A DNA stretch of 15,812 nucleotides from CAZKUB01 sp964592335 (GTDB lineage: Archaea > Thermoplasmatota > E2 > DHVEG-1). Below, piece after piece: positions 8,280 to 15,334 of the stretch (position 1 is the first letter of the stretch; the number at the start of each line of letters is the position of its first letter). The position numbers were made by a program, and so were the translations under genes. The stretch lies in NCBI GenBank assembly GCA_964592335.1, contig CAZQEU010000034.1, forward strand, positions 1 through 15,812. The letters run 5' to 3'. The notes under the pieces were generated by a model. The model had not been told where the DNA came from. It saw only the letters and a list, made by a program, of their open reading frames with translations, and did no database searches.

Positions 8280-9059
8280 ATGGATGAAAAGATAAAGTTA
8301 CTATCTAATAGGGTTGTGCAAAGTGTTTATCGTAAAGTCAGGAGAGCAATTTCTACTGATTTTTTAAAATTTGGAAATAACATGGGCCTTGGTGCTGATG
8401 GAACTATCACTAAGTATATTGACAGGATTGCAGAGGATGCAGCGTTACGTGTTATAAATAAGTCAAAGACTAAAGTTAATGTTCTTAGTGAAGAAGCAGG
8501 TTTTATAGACAAGGATGCTGAGTATACTTTTGTTTTAGATCCCGTGGATGGCACTCGTAATGCCTATAGGGGCGTTCCTTTTTATTCAGTGTCTCTTGCG
8601 GTTGGTAAAAAAAGTATTTCTGATATAGAATATGGTATTGTAAAAAATATTCCGACTGGTGATACTTATGTTGCTGAGAAAGGCTTTGGATCGTTTGTAA
8701 ATAAAACTCGTTTTGCGGTACCTGAGGTTCCTGATAAAGAAATATTGTCTTCTCTTACTTTGGGTGTTAATTATGATAAAAAAACTATTTCCCTTGCAAA
8801 AAAAGACAAGGTTCGTTCACTTGGTTCTGCAAGCCTTGAAATGTGTATGGTTGCAACAGGTGCTCTTGATTATTTTATAGTTGGAAAAGAATACATACGT
8901 GTTGTAGATATCGCAGCGTCCACTCTCATTGCCCGTGAGGCAGGAGCAGTGGTTACTAATAGCTCTGGTAGACCGCTTGATATGCTTTTTAATCTTGAGG
9001 ATAGAAGCAGTGTTATCGCTGCTTGTAATATGGATTTAGTTAAGAAAATAATATCATAA
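8280..9059 (+). CDS. Inositol monophosphatase / archaeal fructose-1,6-bisphosphatase family
   Basis: A metal-dependent sugar-phosphate phosphatase of 259 residues. The metal-site motifs are all present: E71-E72 in LSEEAG, DPVDGT at 87-92, and VVDIAA at 208-213 with D210, in place of the usual WD-x-AA, followed by LIAREAGAVV. The N-terminal GADGTITKYIDRIAEDAA segment is typical of the archaeal group, whose members often hydrolyse both inositol-1-phosphate and fructose-1,6-bisphosphate. Roles in gluconeogenesis, inositol lipid synthesis or NADP dephosphorylation cannot be separated from sequence alone. Its ATG directly follows the TAG of the preceding gene, with AAGGAGA at 8262-8268 as ribosome site. 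It ends six bases from the convergent gene. Confidence 0.92.
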   Translation: MDEKIKLLSNRVVQSVYRKVRRAISTDFLKFGNNMGLGADGTITKYIDRIAEDAALRVINKSKTKVNVLSEEAGFIDKDAEYTFVLDPVDGTRNAYRGVPFYSVSLAVGKKSISDIEYGIVKNIPTGDTYVAEKGFGSFVNKTRFAVPEVPDKEILSSLTLGVNYDKKTISLAKKDKVRSLGSASLEMCMVATGALDYFIVGKEYIRVVDIAASTLIAREAGAVVTNSSGRPLDMLFNLEDRSSVIAACNMDLVKKIIS

Positions 9060-9065
9060 CCCTGA

Positions 9066-9941
9066 TTATTTTAGTATCAAACGGATCATTAACTCTCCGT
9101 TAACATTAGGGTTTTTACCCCCGTCACTATGCCAACTACTATTGTAATTGTTATTGTCTGTATCTATACCTATCTTGATGTTATTGATTTTCCAAGGATT
9201 ATAATTGCTTGAGTATGATGCTTTATTGTACTTTATATCAAATGTATTTTTGCCATTTTTTAGAAATTGTACAGGTATATCAAAGGTTGTCCAACTAAAA
9301 GTGTTTTCACTGAAGGAGTTGTGAGGGTCAAAGGTTATTGATAAATCGTTGTTTATATCAATTTTAATACTATTCTCCGGGATGTATTCCCCATAGAATT
9401 CACCATAAATCATAAGTTTAGCTGATTTTAGTTTTGAGAGATTGCAATTGATATAGAAGTATTTGTAGGCATAGTCATCATAATAGTTTATATTCAAGTT
9501 TTCATCTCGTTGATTGTCATCATCATAATAATATTCAAGATACCCATCTAGGTTTATTGATGTGTCATCATTTTCTACTGTTACCGGTGTGACAGAAGAA
9601 TCCTTGTCTGAATCGAGGTGACCAAGATCTATATCTATCTCGTCTAATGCATCCTCATTTTGATTTTGGATTGTGTTTATTATGTAGTATGAAAGTAGTG
9701 CAATTGCTATTATAATAACTAAAATTTTAATAATTTTCTTCCATGGATTGGGATATATGATTTCCCCTGTTTTACCATACCTTATATTTTGATAAGGGTT
9801 TTTGTATCTTTTCTCAGGGCATGTTGGAGGATAATAATTAACATGTTTTTTATAGATTTCAGAGCCACAATAAACACAATGATTAATATTGTCTGGATTA
9901 GGCATCTTGCAATTTGAACATTTTTTACTCATACATCCCAT
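9066..9941 (-). CDS. Membrane-anchored zinc-ribbon protein with extracytoplasmic domain, unknown function
   Basis: I do not recognise the family of the whole protein. An N-terminal zinc ribbon (C8-x2-C11 ... C22-x2-C25, with the second pair ending CVYCG) is followed by a Tyr/Pro/Lys-rich linker. One membrane helix lies at about 70-88 (KIIKILVIIIAIALLSYYII), then an acidic Asp/Asn/Tyr-rich stretch, then a C-terminal region of about 150 residues with alternating beta-strand character (LKSAKLMIYGEF, NTFDIKYN, NNIKIGID). The positive residues before the helix suggest the ribbon inside and the C-terminus outside. A second possible start, ATG at 9932-9930 (MSKKCSNC), lies three codons in, after GGGATGT. 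It is the last gene of the nucS group, 16 bases after the small zinc-ribbon gene, so probably cotranscribed. Confidence 0.75.
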   Translation of the reverse strand: MGCMSKKCSNCKMPNPDNINHCVYCGSEIYKKHVNYYPPTCPEKRYKNPYQNIRYGKTGEIIYPNPWKKIIKILVIIIAIALLSYYIINTIQNQNEDALDEIDIDLGHLDSDKDSSVTPVTVENDDTSINLDGYLEYYYDDDNQRDENLNINYYDDYAYKYFYINCNLSKLKSAKLMIYGEFYGEYIPENSIKIDINNDLSITFDPHNSFSENTFSWTTFDIPVQFLKNGKNTFDIKYNKASYSSNYNPWKINNIKIGIDTDNNNYNSSWHSDGGKNPNVNGELMIRLILK

Positions 9942-9957
9942 CTATACAAATCATTTG

Positions 9958-10107
9958 TTATTTATTAAAATCTTGCATATGATCTAGGGTTCTTTTCCAT
10001 TCAATTATTTCTTTACATCTTCCACAGTAACCATAATTATGTTCATAATCAAACTTATGGATTTTCTTTCCACAATATTTGCATTTATATTCTTTCTTAT
10101 TTTTCAT
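9958..10107 (-). CDS. Small zinc-ribbon protein (49 aa), unknown function
   Basis: Two CxxC pairs, C9-x2-C12 (CKYCGKK) and C28-x2-C31 (CGRCKEI) with 15 residues between, predict a treble-clef or rubredoxin-like zinc knuckle. A short charged tail follows, and no membrane segment. The frame is open further upstream, to an ATG at 10149, but that would overlap nucS by 41 bases. The ATG at 10107 starts one base after the nucS stop and gives a compact protein, so I prefer it. An intermediate ATG at 10128 is also possible. No strong ribosome site is visible, consistent with coupling to nucS. Function unknown; nucleic-acid or protein binding is an inference from the fold only. Confidence 0.65.
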   Translation of the reverse strand: MKNKKEYKCKYCGKKIHKFDYEHNYGYCGRCKEIIEWKRTLDHMQDFNK

Positions 10108-10108
10108 T

Positions 10109-10879
10109 TTATTTAGAATTCCATTCATGGAGTTTCTTCTGATTATCATCAGGTAATATCACTTTTCGTTCTACTTCCTGCCATTCAAGACCATAATCAG
10201 AAAGCAGGTTTTTAACCATATCAGGCACTCTTGGTGCGCATAATATTCCTCTAACCTTGGCCTCATCAACATCTTTTTTCATATCATTTACATACATTCG
10301 TAGTTGATGCACAGCACTTATATTTGCAAGACTTCTTTTTACCTCAATTATTACTGGTGTATGGTTTTTATCCAGACAGTAAAGATCTATTAACCCCGAA
10401 TTAACTGTTTTTTCTCTTTTACAGACTCTTAAACCTTTTTCTACTATGTCAGGTTTTTCAACTATCTGGTTTACAACATCTATCTCCATTCCAGATATAG
10501 CAAGCTTTGCATTGTCCTTCAGGCAACTTACATTTATTGTTTGTATGTCTCTAAATGTTATCTTCATTTTCTCAGCAGGTTTTATATGACGTGATTTAAG
10601 AATTAAGTTGTTTTCTTTTACTTTAAACTCTGTTTTACTCCCAGAGGGTTGCCAGTTTACAGGTTCTCTCATTGTAGGCTGGTGAACTAGAACTGCTCCG
10701 TCCTGTTTTATCATAATTATTCTTTCCCCCCAGTCAAGAAAAGAGCGTGCTCTACCTTTGTAATCTATCATACAGTCTCCAATTATCATAAGAACTGTTT
10801 TTTCTGGTTTTGAAACATGGTACTTCTGAATAAATTTATTAGCATCAGCGGCACTGGGATTTGTTATATTTTCTGCCAA
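10109..10879 (-). CDS. nucS: Endonuclease NucS (EndoMS), mismatch/ssDNA-specific
   Basis: A RecB-like nuclease that in archaea and actinobacteria cleaves mismatched or branched DNA, usually working with the PCNA clamp. From the TTG at 10879 it has 256 residues. The N-terminal DNA-binding half carries DYKGRARSFLDWGER (R43), R71 and W76. The C-terminal nuclease half has D165 (GLIDLY), E179-x-K181 (IIEVKR) and Q192 (HQLRMYV). These positions parallel, as I recall them, the key residues of Pyrococcus abyssi NucS. The C-terminal QKKLHEW resembles a degenerate PCNA-interacting peptide. A longer frame to a TTG at 10906 exists, but AAGGAGGT sits five bases before the TTG at 10879 and would lie inside the longer form, so the shorter start is preferred. 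Confidence 0.93.
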   Translation of the reverse strand: MAENITNPSAADANKFIQKYHVSKPEKTVLMIIGDCMIDYKGRARSFLDWGERIIMIKQDGAVLVHQPTMREPVNWQPSGSKTEFKVKENNLILKSRHIKPAEKMKITFRDIQTINVSCLKDNAKLAISGMEIDVVNQIVEKPDIVEKGLRVCKREKTVNSGLIDLYCLDKNHTPVIIEVKRSLANISAVHQLRMYVNDMKKDVDEAKVRGILCAPRVPDMVKNLLSDYGLEWQEVERKVILPDDNQKKLHEWNSK

Positions 10880-10884
10880 AACTA

Positions 10885-10922
10885 ACCTCCTTATAGACCG
10901 TAACAAAAAGGTTGTTTTATAC
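10885..10922 (-). promoter_or_regulatory. nucS promoter and strong ribosome site
   Basis: On the minus strand a TATA-like GTATAAAA (10922-10915) lies about 25 bases before AAGGAGGT (10892-10885), a near-perfect Shine-Dalgarno five bases from the TTG start at 10879. The 5' leader would be only about 10-15 bases. Confidence 0.5.
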
Positions 10923-10951
10923 TGTTTTGGTAGATTAATAACATAAACATT

Positions 10952-10980
10952 TTTATATATAATCTCCTAATTGGGGAGTG
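10952..10980 (+). promoter_or_regulatory. GGGP synthase promoter
   Basis: TTTATATA at 10952-10959 is a canonical archaeal TATA box, placed 24-31 bases before the ATG at 10983, so the transcript may begin at or next to the start codon. GGGGAG (10973-10978) is Shine-Dalgarno-like but may be upstream of the transcript start. The box is divergent from, and about 30 bases from, the nucS TATA element. Confidence 0.55.
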
Positions 10981-10982
10981 CT

Positions 10983-11720
10983 ATGACAATTGCACAAGAC
11001 CTTGTCAGGAAGGCAAAGGATAAAAAATTGCATTTTGCACTACTCGATCCTGATAAACAAACACCTGAAAAAGCAGGAGAAATAGCGAAAAACGCTGAGA
11101 TTGCTGGAAGTAGCGCTATTATGGTTGGAGGATCCACTATTATTTCTCAGGATCAAGTAGATGAATGTGTAAAAGCAATTAAGAAAAACTCAAAACTACC
11201 TGTTATTTTATTTCCTTCTGGCGCCAAGTATCTAAGCCGTTACGCTGATGCTGTATTTTTCATGAGTCTATTGAATTCTAGAAACCTTGATTTTGTAATA
11301 CGTGAGCATGTAAAGGGAGCGCCTTTTGTAAAAGCATCAGGAATAGAACCAATCTCTATGGGTTATATAATAGTAGAGCCGGGTATGACTGCAGGAAGAG
11401 TAGGTGAAGTAGATTTAGTTGGAAGAGAGGATATACAAACTGCGATAGGTTATGCACTGTCTGCTCAGTATCTCGGGATGAATATGATTTATCTTGAAGC
11501 AGGATCAGGAGCACCTGAACCTGTTTCAGATGAAATGATTTCTGCTGTAAAAAAAACAATTGACATACCACTCATTGTTGGTGGAGGCATTAGAAAAACT
11601 TCTACTGCTGCTGAAAAAGCAAAGGCAGGTGCAGATATCGTGGTTACTGGTACAAAACTTGAGCAGGAAAAAAACGTCCATAAAACTCTTGCTGATTTGA
11701 TAAAGGCAATTGAGGAATAA
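10983..11720 (+). CDS. Geranylgeranylglyceryl phosphate synthase
   Basis: Joins geranylgeranyl diphosphate to sn-glycerol-1-phosphate, the first committed step of archaeal ether-lipid synthesis (EC 2.5.1.41). It is a TIM barrel of 245 residues. LLDPDKQ (D22, D24) is the Mg/diphosphate site, and MVGGST (48-52) follows. YLEAGSG (170-176) and VGGGIR (199-204) bind the glycerol phosphate. The FFMSLLNSRN segment and the overall pattern fit the PcrB/GGGPS family, probably group II; bacterial heptaprenylglyceryl phosphate synthases are relatives, but the archaeal context favours GGGPS. The ATG at 10983 is preferred over an upstream TTG at 10971, since the family begins about ten residues before the first conserved block. 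It is followed eight bases later by ubiX, probably one transcript. Confidence 0.95.
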   Translation: MTIAQDLVRKAKDKKLHFALLDPDKQTPEKAGEIAKNAEIAGSSAIMVGGSTIISQDQVDECVKAIKKNSKLPVILFPSGAKYLSRYADAVFFMSLLNSRNLDFVIREHVKGAPFVKASGIEPISMGYIIVEPGMTAGRVGEVDLVGREDIQTAIGYALSAQYLGMNMIYLEAGSGAPEPVSDEMISAVKKTIDIPLIVGGGIRKTSTAAEKAKAGADIVVTGTKLEQEKNVHKTLADLIKAIEE

Positions 11721-11728
11721 GGCTAGAT

Positions 11729-12280
11729 ATGAAAATTTTATTAAGCATTGTAGGGGCATCAGGTAGCATATATGGTATAAGACTACTTGAAGAGCTTAAG
11801 AAAAACAATGTTGAAACTCATCTAATAATATCTAGTGGTGCTAAAAAAATCATAGAACATGAAACCAGTTTTAAAACAAATGATTTAAAGAAAAAAGCTG
11901 ATTTTTACTATGAAAACAAAGATATGTTTGCAGGACCTGCAAGCGGCTCTTTCAAAATTGATGCGATGGTTATCTCCCCATGTAGCATGAAAACGCTTTC
12001 TGCAATCGCAAATGGATATGGTGATACACTTACGAGTAGAGCTGCGATTTGTACTTTAAAGGAAGAACGAAAATTGATACTAGTTCCAAGGGAAACCCCT
12101 CTTGATCTATCAAGTATTAAAAACATGGAAAAAGCAAAACTTGCGGGAGCAACAATCTTGCCGGCAATGCCTGGATTTTATCATAAACCAGAAAAAATAG
12201 AGGATTTAGTTGATTTTATTGTGGGAAAGATATTAGACCAGCTTGGTATAAAACACAGGCTTTTTAAAAGATGGAAATAA
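11729..12280 (+). CDS. ubiX: Flavin prenyltransferase UbiX
   Basis: Attaches a dimethylallyl group to FMN to form prenylated FMN, the cofactor of UbiD-family decarboxylases. The 183 residues include GASGSIYGIRLL (9-20, flavin phosphate binding), SPCSMKTLSAIA (83-94), the substrate-binding VPRETPLD (119-126) and ILPAMPGFYHKP. The C-terminal GKILDQLGI is also characteristic. A partner UbiD gene is not in the window. GAGGAA at 11712-11717, inside the end of the GGGPS gene, is the only candidate ribosome site. The pairing with GGGPS suggests a role in isoprenoid precursor supply. It ends three bases from the convergent glutamine synthetase gene. Confidence 0.95.
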   Translation: MKILLSIVGASGSIYGIRLLEELKKNNVETHLIISSGAKKIIEHETSFKTNDLKKKADFYYENKDMFAGPASGSFKIDAMVISPCSMKTLSAIANGYGDTLTSRAAICTLKEERKLILVPRETPLDLSSIKNMEKAKLAGATILPAMPGFYHKPEKIEDLVDFIVGKILDQLGIKHRLFKRWK

Positions 12281-12283
12281 AAA

Positions 12284-13621
12284 TCATAAAATCGGTAAAT
12301 ATTTCTCAAGCTCCCATTGTGTTACCTGTGTTCTATATTCTTCCCATTGATTGCGTTTTACATGCAAGAAATTATTGAACACATGATCTCCAAGTATTTC
12401 TTTTAAAAGTATGCTATCTTCCATAATCCCTATCGCGTGGCCAAGACTTTCTGGCAGATGAGATATCCCATGTTTTTCTCTTTCTTTTTCTGATAAAGAA
12501 TAAATGTTTTTTTCAACTGGATCAGCAGGAACAATTTTATTTTCAATACCATCTAAGCCTGCTGCAAGCATCACAGCAAACTGTAAATAAGGATTTCCTG
12601 AAAGATCGGGGTTACGCAGCTCACAACGAGTACTATCCTCTCGCCCGGTAGGTATTCTGATAAGTGCACTTCTATTTCGATTTGCCCATGAGATATAGGT
12701 AGGGGCCTCATATCCTGGAACCAGTCTTTTATAGCTGTTAACTGTAGGATTTAATATTGCACAAATCTCTTTTACATGTTTTAAAAGGCCACCAATGAAA
12801 TACAATGCGGTTTTGCTCAGTTGATTCTTTGCTTTTGTATCATAAAAAGCATTTTTTCCATTCAGAGTAAAAAGGCTTAGGTGTGTGTGCATCCCACTTC
12901 CTGCTTTTCCAAAAAGAGGCTTTGGCATAAAACTTGCATGAAGATTATGTTTTCGAGCAATTACCTTTGTTATGTATTTCAAAGTAATTACTCTGTCTGC
13001 AGTGGTTAGTGCGTCTGCATATTTGAAATTGATTTCATGTTGCCCATCAGATACTTCATGATGAGAAGTATAAGTGCTAATATTAAAAGCGTTTAACGCA
13101 AGAGAAACATCTGCACGTACACCCTCTGCAAGATCTCTATGTGATAAATCAAAATAACCTGCCGCATCATTTGGAATAGTTGTATATTCATCATTTTCTT
13201 TTTTAAACAAGAAAAACTCACATTCAGGACCAGTGTTGTAGATATAACCCATTTTTTTGGCTTTGTCTACAACTTTTTCAAGAATATATTTGGTATCACC
13301 CTCGAAACGTTTGCCGTTTGGCTCATAAATATCACAATTGAGTTTCGCAGTTTTTCTTTTATCAATTTCCTCAGGCAGTATTACAAAGCTTTTCGGATCC
13401 GGCTTTGCGATTTTATCAGATTCCTCAATTGTTGCATACCCAGCAATAGACGATCCATCAAATGGAATGCCCTTGTCAAGAGCATCACCGAGTCTAGAGG
13501 GAGGAATAACAATGTTTTTTGGCATACCAAGAATATCAATAAACTGAAGGCGGATAAACAAAACATTTTCTTTTTCAACAGTTTCTAAAACCTTTTCTTT
13601 ATCATAAACATCACTCTTCAT
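12284..13621 (-). CDS. glnA: Glutamine synthetase type I
   Basis: ATP-dependent amidation of glutamate to glutamine, the main ammonium-assimilation reaction; cytoplasmic dodecamer in this family. It has 445 residues. PFDGSSIAGY (54-62) is in the N-terminal beta-grasp domain. Metal and ammonium-site residues are in GPECEFFLF (E133, E135) and HHEVSDGQHEI (E189, E196). Also present are GSGMHTHLSL (H245), NPTVNSYKRLVPGYEAP (291-307), NRSALIRIP and RCELRNPD (E334). The region near 371 (KNIYSLSEKE) lacks the adenylylation tyrosine motif, and the length fits the GSI-alpha form, which is regulated by other means. The start is backed by GAGAGGT at 13637-13631, nine bases upstream. The gene is divergent from two glutamate dehydrogenase genes. 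Confidence 0.97.
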   Translation of the reverse strand: MKSDVYDKEKVLETVEKENVLFIRLQFIDILGMPKNIVIPPSRLGDALDKGIPFDGSSIAGYATIEESDKIAKPDPKSFVILPEEIDKRKTAKLNCDIYEPNGKRFEGDTKYILEKVVDKAKKMGYIYNTGPECEFFLFKKENDEYTTIPNDAAGYFDLSHRDLAEGVRADVSLALNAFNISTYTSHHEVSDGQHEINFKYADALTTADRVITLKYITKVIARKHNLHASFMPKPLFGKAGSGMHTHLSLFTLNGKNAFYDTKAKNQLSKTALYFIGGLLKHVKEICAILNPTVNSYKRLVPGYEAPTYISWANRNRSALIRIPTGREDSTRCELRNPDLSGNPYLQFAVMLAAGLDGIENKIVPADPVEKNIYSLSEKEREKHGISHLPESLGHAIGIMEDSILLKEILGDHVFNNFLHVKRNQWEEYRTQVTQWELEKYLPIL

Positions 13622-13630
13622 TCAAATCAA

Positions 13631-13696
13631 ACCTCTCTTAAAACTAGGACTGTTTTTACTCCCTCAAAAAAGAGTATGCATCTTTAATTATTAAAA
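13631..13696 (-). promoter_or_regulatory. glnA promoter region with dyad
   Basis: On the minus strand, an AT-only TATA candidate (TTTAATAATTAAA, 13695-13683, a perfect 13-base palindrome) predicts a start near 13665. A second dyad, TACTC-N10-GAGTA (13657-13676), spans that point and could be an operator for a nitrogen regulator. The ribosome site GAGAGGT ends at 13631. The rest of the 239-base glnA/gdhA gap shows nothing else coding. Confidence 0.4.
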
Positions 13697-13810
13697 ACTA
13701 ATCAAATATCAAAAAAGATACATTTTTTTGTTTTTTACTAATAAAAGATAGAAATATGTAGAAAAAAACACAACAATCTGCACGTTAATACAATTATTGG
13801 TGGCAAAGCT

Positions 13811-13852
13811 TTAATATATAATATTAATACGAAAATCATCTTATAAGGGAGG
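13811..13852 (+). promoter_or_regulatory. gdhA promoter and ribosome site
   Basis: TTAATATATA (13811-13820) is a good archaeal TATA box, part of a palindrome TTAATAT-ATA-ATATTAA (13811-13827); the predicted transcript start is about 13840. GGGAGG at 13847-13852, eight bases before the ATG at 13861, is a strong ribosome site. Confidence 0.6.
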
Positions 13853-13860
13853 AAACTTTT

Positions 13861-15201
13861 ATGGATAAAAACGTTGAAAACTTTATGGAGAAGGTTGAAC
13901 AGAAAAACCCTGGTGAAAAAGAATTTCTCCAAGCTGTTCAAGAAGTTGTAGAAAGCTTGATGCCTTTTGTAAAAAAGAACCCAAAATACCAGAAACACAA
14001 AATTCTTGAAAGAATCGTAGAACCCGAAAGAGTACTTATGTTCCGCGTTCCTTGGATGGATGATAACGGCGAGATACATGTAAACCGTGGATATCGTGTC
14101 GAATTTAACAGCGCAATCGGACCATACAAAGGCGGACTTAGATTTCACCCAAGCGTAAATCTCAGTATATTGAAATTTCTAGGATTTGAACAAATTTTCA
14201 AAAACAGCCTTACAACCCTTCCAATGGGCGGCGGAAAGGGTGGTTCAGATTTCAATCCAAAAGGAAAAACAGATGATGAAGTAATGAGATTCTGCCAATC
14301 TTTTATGACTGAGCTTCAAAGACACATCGGTCAATTCACAGATGTCCCAGCAGGAGATATTGGAGTTGGAGGCCGTGAAATAGGATTTATGTTCGGCCAA
14401 TACAAAAAAATCAAAAACGAATTTGTAGGAGTTTTAACCGGTAAAGGACTTAACTGGGGAGGAAGCTTAATTCGTCCCGAGGCAACGGGATATGGTTCCA
14501 CATATTTTGCACATAACATGCTAAAAACCAAAAAAGAATCACTTAAAGGAAAAACAGTTGCAGTATCAGGTTCAGGAAACGTTGCACAATACACAGTTGA
14601 AAAAGTAACAGAACTTGGTGGAAAAGTAGTAACACTTTCCGATTCTTCAGGAATGATTCATGATCCTGATGGAATTGATTCAAAAAAACTTGCATATGTC
14701 ATGGAACTTAAGAACATAAAACGTGGAAGAATCAAAGAATATGCAGAAAAATACAAAGGAGTAACATATGAAGCAGACAAACGCCCATGGCAAGTAAAAT
14801 GTGATGCAGCATTTCCAAGCGCCACACAAAACGAGATCAGCAAAGAAGATGCAAAAGCACTCTTAGATAACGGATGTATCTGTGTAACAGAGGGAGCAAA
14901 CATGCCTTCTACTCCTGAAGCAGTAGAAATCTTCATGGAAAACAAAATACTATTTGGACCAGGAAAAGCAGCAAATGCAGGCGGAGTTGCAACATCAGGC
15001 CTTGAGATGAGCCAAAACAGCTTACGTATTAACTGGTCACGTGAAGAAGTTGATCAGAAACTACAAGGAATCATGAAAAGCATACATGACTCCTGTGTAA
15101 AATACGGAAAAGACGGCGACTTTGTAAACTATGTCAATGGCGCAAACGTTGCAGGTTTTGTAAAAGTGGCAGATGCGATGATAGATCAAGGTTTAATCTA
15201 A
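13861..15201 (+). CDS. gdhA: NADP-type glutamate dehydrogenase (bacterial GdhA-like)
   Basis: Reductive amination of 2-oxoglutarate to glutamate, usually NADPH-dependent and assimilatory in this subfamily. It has 446 residues, nearly the length of the E. coli enzyme. The substrate domain shows GPYKGGLRFHP (K90), PMGGGKGGSDFNPKG (catalytic K126) and DVPAGDIGVGGREIGFMFGQY (D166). GSGNVAQY (237-244) is the dinucleotide-binding turn, and GPGKAANAGGVATSGLEMSQN lies near the C-terminus. All match the bacterial/eukaryotic-microbe subfamily rather than the archaeal type encoded just downstream, which raises possible past transfer from bacteria. Codon choice is C-rich for Asn (about 21 AAC against 4 AAT), unlike the genes at 5840-9059, consistent with high expression or different origin. 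Confidence 0.96.
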   Translation: MDKNVENFMEKVEQKNPGEKEFLQAVQEVVESLMPFVKKNPKYQKHKILERIVEPERVLMFRVPWMDDNGEIHVNRGYRVEFNSAIGPYKGGLRFHPSVNLSILKFLGFEQIFKNSLTTLPMGGGKGGSDFNPKGKTDDEVMRFCQSFMTELQRHIGQFTDVPAGDIGVGGREIGFMFGQYKKIKNEFVGVLTGKGLNWGGSLIRPEATGYGSTYFAHNMLKTKKESLKGKTVAVSGSGNVAQYTVEKVTELGGKVVTLSDSSGMIHDPDGIDSKKLAYVMELKNIKRGRIKEYAEKYKGVTYEADKRPWQVKCDAAFPSATQNEISKEDAKALLDNGCICVTEGANMPSTPEAVEIFMENKILFGPGKAANAGGVATSGLEMSQNSLRINWSREEVDQKLQGIMKSIHDSCVKYGKDGDFVNYVNGANVAGFVKVADAMIDQGLI

Positions 15202-15218
15202 AACCTTTATTTTTTCTC
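15188..15218 (+). terminator. Hairpin plus T-rich tract after gdhA
   Basis: AAGGTTT (15188-15194) pairs with AAACCTT (15201-15207) around a six-base loop that contains the stop codon; a T-rich tract (TATTTTTTC and further T clusters to about 15230) follows. It probably separates the two glutamate dehydrogenase transcripts. Confidence 0.45.
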
Positions 15219-15279
15219 TATTTTATTTCTAGATTGTTTAGAAGCAAATTACACTTTTTGTCGAACTTTTCATTAGGAG

Positions 15280-15327
15280 ATTATATATAGGTGTTCCTTT
15301 ATCGCCGGATTGCTTATATTTGGAGGA
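15280..15327 (+). promoter_or_regulatory. Promoter and ribosome site of second glutamate dehydrogenase
   Basis: ATTATATATA (15280-15289) is a TATA box with a predicted start near 15312. GGAGGA at 15322-15327 lies seven bases before the ATG at 15335. The gene therefore has its own promoter and is not only read through from gdhA. Confidence 0.6.
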
Positions 15328-15334
15328 AAAAAAT

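Noticed and set aside
9958..10149. 63-residue version of the small zinc-ribbon protein
   Set aside because: It overlaps nucS by 41 bases and adds 14 residues without clear features; the ATG one base after the nucS stop is simpler.
13811..13827. Palindrome TTAATAT-ATA-ATATTAA as an operator
   Set aside because: Made only of A and T, and overlapping the TATA box; symmetric AT stretches are expected by chance in such promoters.
13738..14148. 136-codon minus-strand frame over the glnA/gdhA gap and gdhA start
   Set aside because: It is antisense to a well-supported gene and covers its promoter; the product is Phe/Leu-rich, as expected for the complement of Lys-rich coding DNA.
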